Assembly: GCF_023653455.1 (NCBI RefSeq)
Contig: NZ_JAKEDR010000010.1
Location: forward strand, 1 to 36,193
DNA length: 36,193 nucleotides
From: Paraclostridium ghonii
GTDB taxonomy: Bacteria > Bacillota > Clostridia > Peptostreptococcales > Peptostreptococcaceae
Direction of reading: 5' to 3'
Shown: positions 16,636 through 25,487 of the stretch, in pieces
Layout of the letters: every line of letters begins with the position of its first letter
Position numbering within the stretch: the first letter of the stretch is position 1
Notes under the pieces: generated by a model
Seen by the model: only the letters and a program-made list of their open reading frames with translations
Database searches by the model: none
What the model was told of the DNA's origin: nothing
Made by a program: the position numbers and the translations under genes

Positions 16636-19056
16636 TTATTTTACAACTATGTTAACAAGTTTTTTAGGAACAGCAACTACTTTTACTATTGTTTTTCCTT
16701 CAACTAAAGCTTTTATTTTTTCATCATTCATAGCAGCTTCTTGCATATCTTCTCTAGATATATTTGCAGCTACATTTAACTTTCCTCTTACTTTACCATT
16801 AACTTGAACTACAACTTCAACTTCATCTTTAACTAGTGCAGATTCATCAAATGCTGGCCAAGATATATCAAATACACTTCCATCTTTGCCTATCATAGTC
16901 CATAGTTCTTCTCCCATATGCGGTGCAAATGGTGCTAGTATTGTAACTATAGTTTCTATAGCCTCTTTTATAACTGCATCATTTCTAGTTTCTAACTCTT
17001 TATATTTATACATCTCGTTTATCAATTCCATTAATGCAGATATAGCAGTGTTAAATCCAAACTTCTCATTTAAATCTTCACTTACTTTCTTTAATGTAGC
17101 GTTTATAGTAAATCTCATAGATTTATCTTCTTTAGTTAATTCACCCATATTAGTAGTAGCTTTAGTTATATCTGCTAATTCATCAACTAATCTATAAACT
17201 CTATTTAAGAATCTAAAACATCCTTCAACACCTTGCTCTGACCACTCTAAGTCTCTTTCTGGTGGTGCGGCAAATAATACGAATAATCTTGCAGTATCTG
17301 CTCCATACTCATCTATTATTTCAAGTGGTGATACAACATTTCCTTTAGATTTACTCATCTTAGTTCCATCTTTTAAGACCATCCCTTGAGTTAATAAATT
17401 TTTAAATGGCTCTTTAAAATCTAACATCCCTATTTCGTTGAATGCTTTTACAAAGAATCTAGCATAAAGTAAATGCATTATAGCATGCTCTACTCCACCT
17501 ATATATTGATCAACTGGCATCCAATCATTAACTACATCTTTTCCAAATGCTTCTTCAGTATTTTTAGCATCTATATATCTTAAGAAATACCAAGAAGAGT
17601 CAACGAATGTATCCATTGTATCAACTTCTCTTCTAGCTGACTTTCCGCAACAAGGACAAGTGGCGTTCATAAATTCTTTTGAAGTTGTAAGTGGAGATTC
17701 ACCTTTTCCTGTAAACTCAATATCTGTTGGTAATAGTACTGGTAAGTTTTCTTTCTTTTCAGGTACTAATCCACATTCATCGCAGTAAACTACAGGTATT
17801 GGACATCCCCAGTATCTCTGTCTAGAAAGTAACCAGTCTCTTAATCTATAATTAACTGTTTTCTTTCCTATTTCCATTTGTTCTATTTTTTCTATTATTG
17901 CATTAAATGCTTTTGAAGCATCCATTCCGTTAAACTCTCCTGAGTTTACCATTATATTCTCTTCATTTATAACTTCAACTACTTTTAAATCATATTTAGC
18001 TGCAAATTCTGCATCTCTTTCATCATGAGCAGGAACAGCCATTACAGCTCCTGTTCCATAGTCAGCTAATACGTAGTTTGCTATCCATAACTCAACTTTT
18101 TCACCATTTAATGGATTTATAACATGCTTACCGATAAACATTCCTTCTTTTTCTAAATCGCTTGAAGTTCTTTCTATTTCACTCATAGTATGCATCTTAG
18201 CTATGAACTTTTCAACATCTTTTTCATATTCAGTTCCAGCAACTAATTCTTTTACTAAATCATGTTCTGGTGCAAGTACCATGTAAGAAACTCCATGTAC
18301 TGTATCTGGTCTAGTTGTGAATACTGTTATAGATTTATCCATTCCATCTATTCTGAAAGCTATTTCAGCTCCAGTACTCTTTCCTATCCAATTTCTTTGC
18401 ATTGTTTTAACTTTTTCTGGCCATCCATCTAAAGTATCTAAATCTTGAAGTAACTCTTCTGCAAAGTGAGTTGTTTTAAAATACCATTGTTCTAAGTCTT
18501 TTTTAACTACTACAGAATCACATCTTTCACAAGCCCCTTGAACAACTTGCTCATTAGCTAAAACTGTTTCACAAGATGGACACCAATTAACAAAAGATTT
18601 TTTCTTATACGCTAGTCCATTTTCTAAAAACTTTAAGAATATTTCTTGAGTAAACTTATAGTATTCTGGAGTAGATGTTGCTATTTCTCTATCCCAGTCA
18701 TAGCTAAGTCCTAATAACTTTAATTGACCTTTCATGTCTTCTATGTTTTCCATAGTCCATTTATGAGGATGTATACCATGCTTTATAGCTGCATTTTCTG
18801 CTGGAAGCCCAAATGAATCCCATCCCATTGGATGAAGTACATTATATCCTTGCATCTTTTTAAATCTAGCTATAACATCACCTATAGAGTAGTTTCTTAC
18901 GTGTCCCATGTGAATCTTACCTGACGGATAAGGTAACATTTCTAGTGTGTAGTATTTTGGTTTTGATGAGTCTTGTGTATTTGTCTTGTATTGGTTATTT
19001 TTTCCCCAAACTTTTTGCCATTTAGATTCAATTTCATTTGGTTTGTAAACGTTCAT
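16636..19056 (-). CDS. leuS: leucyl-tRNA synthetase
   Basis: Started at ATG 19056 ([18 protein letters not shown]), preceded by AGGAGG, the enzyme is 806 aa, normal for bacterial LeuRS. The frame extends upstream to 19158 but that part is leader sequence containing hairpin B. The class-I signatures are the HIGH-type HMGH in [17 protein letters not shown] and KMSKS in [12 protein letters not shown]. The inserted editing domain ([19 protein letters not shown]) removes wrongly attached amino acids, and two cysteine pairs (CPSCETV, CERC) form the zinc site. It charges tRNA-Leu. Expression is controlled by a T-box leader with a leucine specifier about 330 bp upstream. Confidence 0.97.
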   Translation of the reverse strand: MNVYKPNEIESKWQKVWGKNNQYKTNTQDSSKPKYYTLEMLPYPSGKIHMGHVRNYSIGDVIARFKKMQGYNVLHPMGWDSFGLPAENAAIKHGIHPHKWTMENIEDMKGQLKLLGLSYDWDREIATSTPEYYKFTQEIFLKFLENGLAYKKKSFVNWCPSCETVLANEQVVQGACERCDSVVVKKDLEQWYFKTTHFAEELLQDLDTLDGWPEKVKTMQRNWIGKSTGAEIAFRIDGMDKSITVFTTRPDTVHGVSYMVLAPEHDLVKELVAGTEYEKDVEKFIAKMHTMSEIERTSSDLEKEGMFIGKHVINPLNGEKVELWIANYVLADYGTGAVMAVPAHDERDAEFAAKYDLKVVEVINEENIMVNSGEFNGMDASKAFNAIIEKIEQMEIGKKTVNYRLRDWLLSRQRYWGCPIPVVYCDECGLVPEKKENLPVLLPTDIEFTGKGESPLTTSKEFMNATCPCCGKSARREVDTMDTFVDSSWYFLRYIDAKNTEEAFGKDVVNDWMPVDQYIGGVEHAIMHLLYARFFVKAFNEIGMLDFKEPFKNLLTQGMVLKDGTKMSKSKGNVVSPLEIIDEYGADTARLFVLFAAPPERDLEWSEQGVEGCFRFLNRVYRLVDELADITKATTNMGELTKEDKSMRFTINATLKKVSEDLNEKFGFNTAISALMELINEMYKYKELETRNDAVIKEAIETIVTILAPFAPHMGEELWTMIGKDGSVFDISWPAFDESALVKDEVEVVVQVNGKVRGKLNVAANISREDMQEAAMNDEKIKALVEGKTIVKVVAVPKKLVNIVVK

Positions 19057-19085
19057 TATTTTACCTCCTGTAATTTTAGTTTCGT

Positions 19086-19184
19086 AGGAGTTGCTCGTTG
19101 TTAGATTAGTTGTTTCCTTCACACAAAGTCCTACGGACTTTAAGTGTTTAGTCAACAACTAATCTAACAACTTCGCTTTTCTCC
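19086..19184 (-). repeat. long hairpin with conserved core (hairpin B), in the leuS leader
   Basis: On the minus strand the order is CTCC-partner GGAG outer ends, lower internal loop GCGAA (19176-19172) / GAGCAA (19096-19091), a perfect 18-bp stem (19154-19171 with 19097-19114), an asymmetric loop, ACAC/GTGT, unpaired TT, and a tip AAAGTCC-gta-GGACTTT. Core blocks AAACACTT (19149-19142) and GTGTGAAGGAA (19124-19114) are identical to those in hairpins A and C, while the main stem differs. It ends 30 bp before the leuS start codon. Confidence 0.8.
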
Positions 19185-19241
19185 CAATTCTCATAAATAT
19201 TATTTAAACTTTATATATTTATAATAAAAAATTCGCTTCGC

Positions 19242-19299
19242 TTGAGCGACTACGTCGGCGAACCACTTCATGTCGCCAACAACTTCGTCTGTTGCTCAA
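19242..19299 (-). other. GC-rich imperfect hairpin in the leuS leader
   Basis: TTGAGCGAC (19242-19250) and GTTGCTCAA (19291-19299) pair with one mismatch, and an inner GGCGA/TCGCC (19257-19261, 19073-type partner at 19273-19277) closes the loop. This is much richer in G and C than its surroundings. A T-run follows on the minus strand after a GCGAAGCG stretch, so weak termination is possible. Confidence 0.5.
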
Positions 19300-19391
19300 A
19301 AACCTTTTTTATGCTCAGAACATAGTATGTTTATATAACTAAGCTTCATAAGTTACCACAAATTTTTAATAAGTGTAATTTCCTTAAGCAT

Positions 19392-19600
19392 AAAAAATCC
19401 CCGTCACTAAACAAATTAATGTTTAGGGACGAGGATATTACTCGCGGTACCACCCTAATTAGTTATTTATAAAAATAACTCTCTCGTACTAGTCTTTATA
19501 CCAACTACGGTTAAATAGGTTGTTCTAGCAAGTTCAAATCAATCTAATACTAGTTCACACCATCCACTAGCTCTCTGAAATCTAAATTTAATTTTACTAC
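19392..19600 (-). promoter_or_regulatory. T-box leader (leucine) with terminator, controls leuS
   Basis: Read on the minus strand, the leader holds the stem I distal motif GGTGTGAAC, a specifier region GAA-CTT-GC with Leu codon CTT at 19532-19530, the T-box sequence AGGGTGGTACCGCG (19456-19443), and a terminator (GTCCCTAAACA / TGTTTAGTGAC, then a T-run at 19397-19392). Uncharged tRNA-Leu binds the specifier and the T-box, preventing termination. The next gene downstream, leuS, agrees with the specifier. Unusually, more than 330 nt lie between this terminator and the leuS start; they hold a GC-rich hairpin and hairpin B. Confidence 0.9.
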
Positions 19601-19646
19601 TCTAGTCTATTTTTATTTTTAATTATATTTTATTATTATATAATTA

Positions 19647-20000
19647 TTAAGCTAATGTGTCAACATCAACATATGGAGCATCTTTCCACATTTTTTCTAA
19701 ATTATAGTATGCTCTGTTTTCTTCATTAAATACGTGAACCATTATATCTCCAAAATCTAATAATATCCACTCTTGTGTTTCGTATCCTTCTTTACCTCTT
19801 GATTCTATTCCTAATTTAGTAAGTTCATCTTCTACATTGTCAGCTATAGCTTTTACTTGTCTTTGAGATCCTGCTGTAGCTATTACAAAGTAATCACATA
19901 AGCTTGATACTTCTCCTACTTTTATTATAGATATATCTTTTCCTAGTTTATCATCAATAGCATCATATATAACTTTAACCATTTGTTCTACTGTCGTCAT
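19647..20000 (-). CDS. rsfS: ribosome silencing factor RsfS
   Basis: The 117-aa protein matches the RsfS/YbeB (Iojap) family: DYFVIATAGSQRQVKAIADNVEDEL in the centre and EWILLDFGDIMVHVFNEENRAYYNLEKMW near the end. RsfS binds ribosomal protein L14 and prevents subunit joining when nutrients are low. It lies downstream of nadD and yqeK, a conserved arrangement. An LytR-like gene often found between yqeK and rsfS is absent here; a 155-bp gap with its own promoter takes its place. Confidence 0.96.
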   Translation of the reverse strand: MTTVEQMVKVIYDAIDDKLGKDISIIKVGEVSSLCDYFVIATAGSQRQVKAIADNVEDELTKLGIESRGKEGYETQEWILLDFGDIMVHVFNEENRAYYNLEKMWKDAPYVDVDTLA

Positions 20001-20038
20001 ATTAAATTCCTACCTTCCTTAATTTTTTGCGTTTTTAT

Positions 20039-20066
20039 ATTATACCACAAAAAACCACCTTCATAA
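20039..20066 (-). promoter_or_regulatory. promoter of rsfS
   Basis: Minus-strand TTATGA (20061-20066) and TATAAT (20039-20044) are 16 bases apart, with TGG directly before the -10 (extended -10). An inverted repeat AATACTAA/TTAGTATT (20065-20072, 20083-20090) overlaps the -35 and could be an operator. Confidence 0.55.
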
Positions 20067-20155
20067 TACTAATTTTATACTCTTAGTATTGACTAATTCT
20101 CAGAATATTTTTCATTTTTTTAATTTGTTAATTATATATTATTATTTATTTATAT

Positions 20156-20728
20156 TTATTGTGATATTTTTTCTAAAATATGATTTCTAGCTTCTATCGT
20201 TCTTGGATGTATTATTTGTTTTCTATCTATTACTAATTTTATAGTGTTGTCAAAAGATTTTAATAAAGCTTCATCAAGCTTTTCATTATAAGCTAATTCT
20301 CTTAACTCTTCCACTCCAGGATAATCTCTGTTTTCCTCAATTAAATCTGCTATATATATAATTTTTTCTAGCATATCCATATGTGATCGACCTGTTGTAT
20401 GATATCTAACAGCTGTTACTATATCAACATCATCTATGAAAAATTCATGTCTAACCAAAATTGAACCTATTGTACTATGGGATAATGCTAAATTTCCGTT
20501 TTCATAATCATCTAAATATATTTCATATTTTTTTACGTAACAATCAACTTGTTCTTGGCTTAAATATTTTGCACAATCATGAAGTATTCCTGCTAGGTAT
20601 GCTTTTTCTTCATCATATCCGTATATTTTACTTAGTTTAACTGCACACTTAGCTACTCCTTCTGAATGTAACATTCTATTTTCAGGTAGCATTTCATTTA
20701 ACTTAATTATTAAATTCTGCAAATCCAA
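20156..20728 (-). CDS. yqeK: YqeK family HD-domain hydrolase (Ap4A symmetrical hydrolase)
   Basis: The 190-aa protein is an HD-domain metal hydrolase: His21 in HSEGVAKCA, the His50-Asp51 pair in GILHDCAKYLS, LSHSTIGSILVRHEF, and the late Asp in IIYIADLIEENRDYPG. YqeK enzymes split diadenosine tetraphosphate into two ADP. The start is TTG at 20728, two bases after the nadD stop, with GGAG inside the end of nadD; there is no better ATG, so translation is coupled to nadD. Confidence 0.92.
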   Translation of the reverse strand: MDLQNLIIKLNEMLPENRMLHSEGVAKCAVKLSKIYGYDEEKAYLAGILHDCAKYLSQEQVDCYVKKYEIYLDDYENGNLALSHSTIGSILVRHEFFIDDVDIVTAVRYHTTGRSHMDMLEKIIYIADLIEENRDYPGVEELRELAYNEKLDEALLKSFDNTIKLVIDRKQIIHPRTIEARNHILEKISQ

Positions 20729-20730
20729 AA

Positions 20731-21420
20731 TTATTCAACTCCATTTGTATATATTTTTTTTTCATAAATATAAGACTCCACATATTCAGGTATTAAGTAT
20801 TTTATAGACTTACCTTCTCTTATATGATCCCTTATATAAGTTGACGATATATCCAGCGAAGGAACATTTACTGACCTTATTTTTGCATCATATCTAGTTT
20901 TTAATCTTTCTATTTTTTCTTTAGCTTCATTAGAATTTATTCCTGGTCTATTTGCCGCTATAAAAGTTGCTAATTTAAAGTTTTTTCCAACATTTTTCCA
21001 ACTTTCCATATCGCAAATAGTATCAGCTCCAGTTATAAAGTATATATTAGCATTTGGATAAATTTTATGTAGTTCTTTTAAAGTATCTATTGTATAAGTC
21101 CTATTATTTCTATTTATTTCCATATCTGAAACTATAAAATTATCATTGTTTATTGTAGCTAATAATACCATGTTATATCTATCTATTTTATCCGTTCTTA
21201 ATTTTGACTTATGAGGTGGATTACCTGTTGGTATAAAAAGTATTTTATCAAGATTATAAGTTTCTCTTACATATTCAGCTGTTGCTAAATGTGCATAATG
21301 TATAGGGTCAAAAGTTCCTCCCATTATACCTATATTTATATTCTCATTTCCCATTTTATGAAAATTTGATTTTAGGTTGTTAAATTTTTTCGCCTTTAAA
21401 ACTAATTCATCAATTCTCAT
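20731..21420 (-). CDS. nadD: nicotinate-nucleotide adenylyltransferase
   Basis: The 229-aa enzyme joins nicotinate mononucleotide and ATP to give deamido-NAD. It has GGTFDPIHYAHL (34-45), with the HxxH-type nucleotide site, GNPPHKS, ITGADTICDMESWKN, and the C-terminal ISSTYIR motif. It is about 20-30 residues longer at the N-terminus than usual; the core begins near MGNENINIGIMGG, residue 23. I keep the upstream ATG 21420 because it alone has AAAGGAG at good spacing. It is first in nadD-yqeK. Confidence 0.95.
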   Translation of the reverse strand: MRIDELVLKAKKFNNLKSNFHKMGNENINIGIMGGTFDPIHYAHLATAEYVRETYNLDKILFIPTGNPPHKSKLRTDKIDRYNMVLLATINNDNFIVSDMEINRNNRTYTIDTLKELHKIYPNANIYFITGADTICDMESWKNVGKNFKLATFIAANRPGINSNEAKEKIERLKTRYDAKIRSVNVPSLDISSTYIRDHIREGKSIKYLIPEYVESYIYEKKIYTNGVE

Positions 21421-21452
21421 TAAAAATCTCCTTTTGTCCTTTATACTTATTA

Positions 21453-21484
21453 TTGTATCATTAATTTTAACTTCTTTGATACAA
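21453..21484. promoter_or_regulatory. inverted repeat between nadD and recX
   Basis: TTGTATCA (21453-21460) and TGATACAA (21477-21484) are perfect 8-bp arms 16 bases apart in the divergent gap. The geometry fits a dimeric regulator operator, although which gene it would control is unknown. Confidence 0.35.
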
Positions 21485-21509
21485 TTATTCTATATTTTAC
21501 TGTATAATT

Positions 21510-21539
21510 TTGTACATATTTAGAAATCTATTTTATAAT
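21510..21539 (+). promoter_or_regulatory. recX promoter
   Basis: TTGTAC (21510-21515) and TATAAT (21534-21539) are 18 bases apart, about 28 bp before the ATG. Confidence 0.55.
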
Positions 21540-21567
21540 AAGTACTTTTTAAAATAAAGGAGGAGTT

Positions 21568-22209
21568 ATGTCTATAATAACAAAAATAGAGGTTCAACAA
21601 AAAAACGAGGATAGAGTTAATATATACTTAAATGAGCAGTTCTTTATGGGGATTTATAAAGAATTAGTTTTCACTTTAAATCTAAAAAAGGGTATGGAAA
21701 TAGATGAAGACATCTTAAAAGGTATGCTACACGATGAAATGTATATAAAAGCTAAAAATAAAGCTTTAACAATACTTTCTAAAGCCCCTCAATCTGAAAA
21801 AAATATAATTAAAAAACTATCTAATGACTTTGATGAAGATATAATAGAAGAGGTTTTAGTTTTTTTAAGAAAATATAATTTTGTAAATGATGAAGATCTT
21901 GCCCAGAGAATAACTAATACTAATTTAAAAGTTAGTAAGTGTGGCAAAAACAGAATAAAGCAAAATTTATATAATAAGGGTATCGATAGAAATACTATAG
22001 ACTCTATCGTTTCTGATATTGATAGTGATGTAGAGTTTGAAAACGCAATGTATTTAGCAAAGAAAAGATATGAACGTGTAAAAAATGAAGATAGAAATAA
22101 AATATATCAAAAAATTTCTCAACACTTAGCTTATAAAGGATTTGATTATGGTGTTATAAAAAGGGTTTTAAATAAACTTCTTAATTTTGATGAATCTGAT
22201 TACTGTTAA
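21568..22209 (+). CDS. recX: regulatory protein RecX
   Basis: The 213-aa protein is built of RecX three-helix repeats: YIKAKNKALTILSKAPQSEKNIIKKL, then VLVFLRKYNFVNDEDLAQRITN, GKNRIKQNLYNKGIDRNTI and YQKISQHLAYKGFDYGVIKRVL. RecX binds RecA filaments and limits their growth. recA is not in this window. An N-terminal beta-rich segment of about 55 residues is usual for Firmicutes RecX. The ribosome-binding site GGAGGAG precedes the ATG. Confidence 0.92.
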   Translation: MSIITKIEVQQKNEDRVNIYLNEQFFMGIYKELVFTLNLKKGMEIDEDILKGMLHDEMYIKAKNKALTILSKAPQSEKNIIKKLSNDFDEDIIEEVLVFLRKYNFVNDEDLAQRITNTNLKVSKCGKNRIKQNLYNKGIDRNTIDSIVSDIDSDVEFENAMYLAKKRYERVKNEDRNKIYQKISQHLAYKGFDYGVIKRVLNKLLNFDESDYC

Positions 22210-22337
22210 AAAAGGTGATTCAAAACAGTAGGTCTTAGGGTAGATATACAAGTTTTGCTCCCAAAGCTAAAAAATGCTTTAAAGGTCGCTAAAACTTATA
22301 TTTACCCTTTGCTACTTAATTTTGAAACACCTTTTTT
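22208..22337 (-). terminator. long hairpin, two-way terminator between recX and the ABC permease (hairpin D)
   Basis: Outer arms 22208-22225 and 22320-22337 pair over 18 bp with one mismatch and end in A and T tracts. Inner arms 22238-22257 and 22289-22307 pair imperfectly, and a tip AAAGC/GCTTT closes the element. On the minus strand the tip reads CC-TT-AAAGC-loop-GCTTT-GG. This has the same bulged TT and A-rich tip stem as hairpins A and B, but without their core sequence. Likely a terminator for both converging genes, and possibly a diverged family member. Confidence 0.65.
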
Positions 22338-22341
22338 TGTA

Positions 22342-24723
22342 TTACTCGTTATATCTAACTCTATCAATTAAAGATTCTTTATTGAAATTTTTACTTATTA
22401 TGTAAGTCAAAGTTAATTGTGCAATAACTATACATAAAATCATAATTAAAATTGGTAATAATGGAAATTTATATGATGCATAAGAAGCTCCAGCTTTTCT
22501 AAAAGCGCAAACTGCAATATAGCCTAATTCACTGCCTAAAGTTAAAGTACTTAAAAGCATAGTTCCTGTGTAAAACATAGCTTCAAAATTTAGTATTTTT
22601 ACAAGTTGTTTATCGGTTAATCCTATAGCTTGTAACATTCCTAATTCTTTTTTTCTAGTTATTATGCTTGTTATCATAGAGTTTATTAAGTTCATAAATC
22701 CTATTATTCCTATTATCATAACTAAGCTATATCCTATAGCTTTCATTATACCTATTACTAATTCATTAGAAGCTATTTCATCATCTATATATCTAGCATC
22801 TATATATTCATTTGACTTATCTAAATTTTTAATAAAATCTTTTATGTTTTCATATTTATCTTCATCAATATGTATACCTAAAGTATTAGTCGTATCTGTT
22901 TTAAACAACTTTTTAAATGCATTATTATGAATTTTAAAAACTCCTGGCCCTGATGTTATAGCTTGAACTTTAAATGATTTATCAAATTTATTTTCCCCAT
23001 CATATAGTGTTAAATTTATTTTGTCTCCTGCTTTTACATTAAATTCTTTTGCCATTTCTGGGTTAGTTAAAAGTATTTCATCTCCAGTTTTTAATTTTTC
23101 AATATTTATTTTCCCATCCTCTATATAAAACTCTAAATCATCTAAATCCTGTTCTTCAATTCCGCTTAATTGCTCATATTTATATTCACTTTCAAAACCT
23201 TTAACTTCGACTTTTGCTTCATTTATGCTTTCTAAACTTACAACTCCATCCATATTTAGAAGTTTACCCCTAAAGTCTTTTCCTAAAGGATTTTTAGTTT
23301 GTAAAATATTTAATTCAGTATTAGGACTATCTTCTTCTCCAATTGTGTATCCATCTAAACTTAATTCTATATCATATGGAAAATATTTTCTTACCATTTT
23401 TTCAGCATCTATACTATTCATGACACTTGCCATAACTACAAATATTATTCCACTTAATGAAAGTGATATTATAGTTACATAAGTACGTTTTTTATTTCTT
23501 TTTAAGTTGGCAATAGAAAGTCTTTTTAAGTTTATATTCTCATATCCTTTTCTAGTTTTAGATTTGTTATCATCTCCATTATATCTAACCGCATCAACAA
23601 TAGATACTTTTGAAGCAACTTTCATTGGCTTTAATAATGATACAAATACCGTTAAAAAACTTATAGCCATTACCCCTATTACTATAGGTAGTTTTTGTAC
23701 GTCTTCACCTTGGAAAAATATATTTCCTAATATAAATTCATTTATTATATATCCTAACCCTAATCCTAAAGGGATAGATATTATAGATAAAAACATACCT
23801 TCTTTTAAAACAATTGATTTTATTTGTTTTCTTGTAGCTCCTATAGCGCTAAGCTTTCCAAATTCCTGAACTTTACTTGTTATCGATAAATAAAATACAT
23901 TGTAAATTACTAATACACTAGATAATATAACTATTATTGCTATTACCGCTCCCCACATTATAACTTCCATATCTGGTTTTAATGTGTTTATGTAATCTTC
24001 ATTTACATATATACTTCCCTTAGGTATTTCTAAATCTTTACCTATCTTTTCTACTTTAGATATTAACTCTTCTCCAGATATTTTATCAGCATCTTTTATA
24101 GTTACAAATACATTAAAAACTTCTTTATCCATATCCCTTGTTGATTCCATATAATCTTTAGATATAATTCCTGAGTATGACTTTTTAATTTTAGATAATT
24201 CATTTACTCTTGTAATTCCAGTTAATATAAATTCTGAAGTTGTTATACCTTTTTTTGTGTTATCTTCATATTCTAGTTTAATTTTTTGTCCTAGTTTTTT
24301 TTCATATCCCATTTTTTCTAAAGCTAAGTCATCTAAAACTATTTCATTTTTTTTACTTGGAAGATTTCCTTCTATTAAATCTCTACCTCTAAATCTTAGT
24401 GTATTTTCATCCATGTATCCTATACCTATTTTTGTTTCATCTTCATAATCCTTACTCCCTATACCATTTAAAATTCCAACTTCTTCAATTTCCGAATGTG
24501 TTTTTATTTCTTTTAACTTATCTTCAGTTATTCTTCTATAGCCTCCATGTTGAGTTCCAGAATATTTTATAGCATTTTCTTTATTAAACTCACCCCAATC
24601 TGCACAAGTCATTCCAACAGCAGTTAAAAGTGTAGTAGCTAGAAGGATGGTAATAATAATCAATGTAGATTTTGATTTATTTTGTTTTAAATTACTTTTA
24701 GCAATTTTAGTAGTGTTAATCAT
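22342..24723 (-). CDS. ABC transporter permease with two FtsX domains
   Basis: The 793-aa membrane protein has a first helix near residues 18-38, a large outside domain, three helices at about 255-370, a repeat of the pattern starting at about 415 (KKRTYVTIISLSLSGIIF), a second outside domain, and three final helices (about 668-780). This duplicated MacB/FtsX plan is typical of transporters that sense or extrude peptides or lipids rather than classical importers. It overlaps the ATPase gene by 8 bp and lies in one unit with a two-component system, an arrangement common for defence against cell-envelope antimicrobials. The ligand cannot be told from sequence. Confidence 0.88.
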   Translation of the reverse strand: MINTTKIAKSNLKQNKSKSTLIIITILLATTLLTAVGMTCADWGEFNKENAIKYSGTQHGGYRRITEDKLKEIKTHSEIEEVGILNGIGSKDYEDETKIGIGYMDENTLRFRGRDLIEGNLPSKKNEIVLDDLALEKMGYEKKLGQKIKLEYEDNTKKGITTSEFILTGITRVNELSKIKKSYSGIISKDYMESTRDMDKEVFNVFVTIKDADKISGEELISKVEKIGKDLEIPKGSIYVNEDYINTLKPDMEVIMWGAVIAIIVILSSVLVIYNVFYLSITSKVQEFGKLSAIGATRKQIKSIVLKEGMFLSIISIPLGLGLGYIINEFILGNIFFQGEDVQKLPIVIGVMAISFLTVFVSLLKPMKVASKVSIVDAVRYNGDDNKSKTRKGYENINLKRLSIANLKRNKKRTYVTIISLSLSGIIFVVMASVMNSIDAEKMVRKYFPYDIELSLDGYTIGEEDSPNTELNILQTKNPLGKDFRGKLLNMDGVVSLESINEAKVEVKGFESEYKYEQLSGIEEQDLDDLEFYIEDGKINIEKLKTGDEILLTNPEMAKEFNVKAGDKINLTLYDGENKFDKSFKVQAITSGPGVFKIHNNAFKKLFKTDTTNTLGIHIDEDKYENIKDFIKNLDKSNEYIDARYIDDEIASNELVIGIMKAIGYSLVMIIGIIGFMNLINSMITSIITRKKELGMLQAIGLTDKQLVKILNFEAMFYTGTMLLSTLTLGSELGYIAVCAFRKAGASYASYKFPLLPILIMILCIVIAQLTLTYIISKNFNKESLIDRVRYNE

Positions 24724-25399
24724 TTATAACACCACCCTTTAAAACTCTTCCATCCTCAATATATATAACGCTATCTGCCATTTGTGCTATAGTCTCATCA
24801 TGAGTTATCATAACCAACGTCTGGTTATATTTTTTTATCATAGTTTTTAATAAAGTCATCACTTCATCTGATGTCTTTGAATCTAAGTTTCCCGTTGGCT
24901 CATCAGCTAATATTATAGATGGTCTAGTTGCTAACGCACGAGCAATAGCGACTCTTTGTTGTTGTCCACCTGACAAAGTGTTCGGTAACGAATCTTTTTT
25001 ATCACTTAATCCCAAAGCATTTATTATATCATTTATAAAATCTTTATCTATAGTTTTATTGTCAAGGCCTATAGGTAATACTATATTTTCCCAAACATTA
25101 AGTGACGGCATTAGATTATAATATTGAAATATAAATCCGAGTTTTCTTCTTCTAAAAATAGCTAAGGCTTCATCTTTTAATGAAAATATATCTTTACCAT
25201 CTATAAATACACTTCCATCTGTTGGTCTATCTAAACCGCCTATCATATGAAGTAATGTACTTTTCCCCGATCCTGATTTCCCTATTATAGCTACAAATTC
25301 ACCTTCTGTTATCTCTATGTTATTATCATCTATTGCTTTTACTAAATTATCTCCCTCTCCATAATATTTTTTTAAATTTCTAGTTTTTAATATAATCAT
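24716..25399 (-). CDS. ABC transporter ATP-binding protein (MacB/LolD type)
   Basis: The 227-aa ATPase has Walker A GKSGSGKST (about 40-48), the Q-loop FIFQYYNLMPSLNVWENI, the signature LSGGQQQR, Walker B IILADEP and the switch His in MITHDE. These features place it in the LolD/MacB/BceA family, which pairs with FtsX-type permeases such as the one encoded next. An AGGAG ribosome-binding site precedes the ATG. It follows the histidine kinase across an 82-bp gap that holds an inverted repeat. Confidence 0.93.
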   Translation of the reverse strand: MIILKTRNLKKYYGEGDNLVKAIDDNNIEITEGEFVAIIGKSGSGKSTLLHMIGGLDRPTDGSVFIDGKDIFSLKDEALAIFRRRKLGFIFQYYNLMPSLNVWENIVLPIGLDNKTIDKDFINDIINALGLSDKKDSLPNTLSGGQQQRVAIARALATRPSIILADEPTGNLDSKTSDEVMTLLKTMIKKYNQTLVMITHDETIAQMADSVIYIEDGRVLKGGVIND

Positions 25400-25449
25400 A
25401 AATATTACTCCTTCTCTTTTTTCTTTACTGTTTACACTTTAATAATAAG

Positions 25450-25487
25450 GTGTAAGTCTTACATAATACTTTCATAATGACTTACAC
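25450..25487 (-). promoter_or_regulatory. inverted repeat upstream of the ABC genes, likely response-regulator operator
   Basis: GTGTAAGTC (25450-25458) and GACTTACAC (25479-25487) are perfect 9-bp arms around a 20-bp centre, and a further CTTACA/TGTAAG pair sits at the right edge. One arm overlaps the last codons and stop of the kinase gene. Such repeats before an ABC gene pair next to a two-component system are usually the binding site of its response regulator. Confidence 0.5.

Noticed and set aside
19057..19158. N-terminal extension of leuS to 19158
   Set aside because: The extension is translated from hairpin B, has no similarity to LeuRS, and the ATG at 19056 has a strong AGGAGG.
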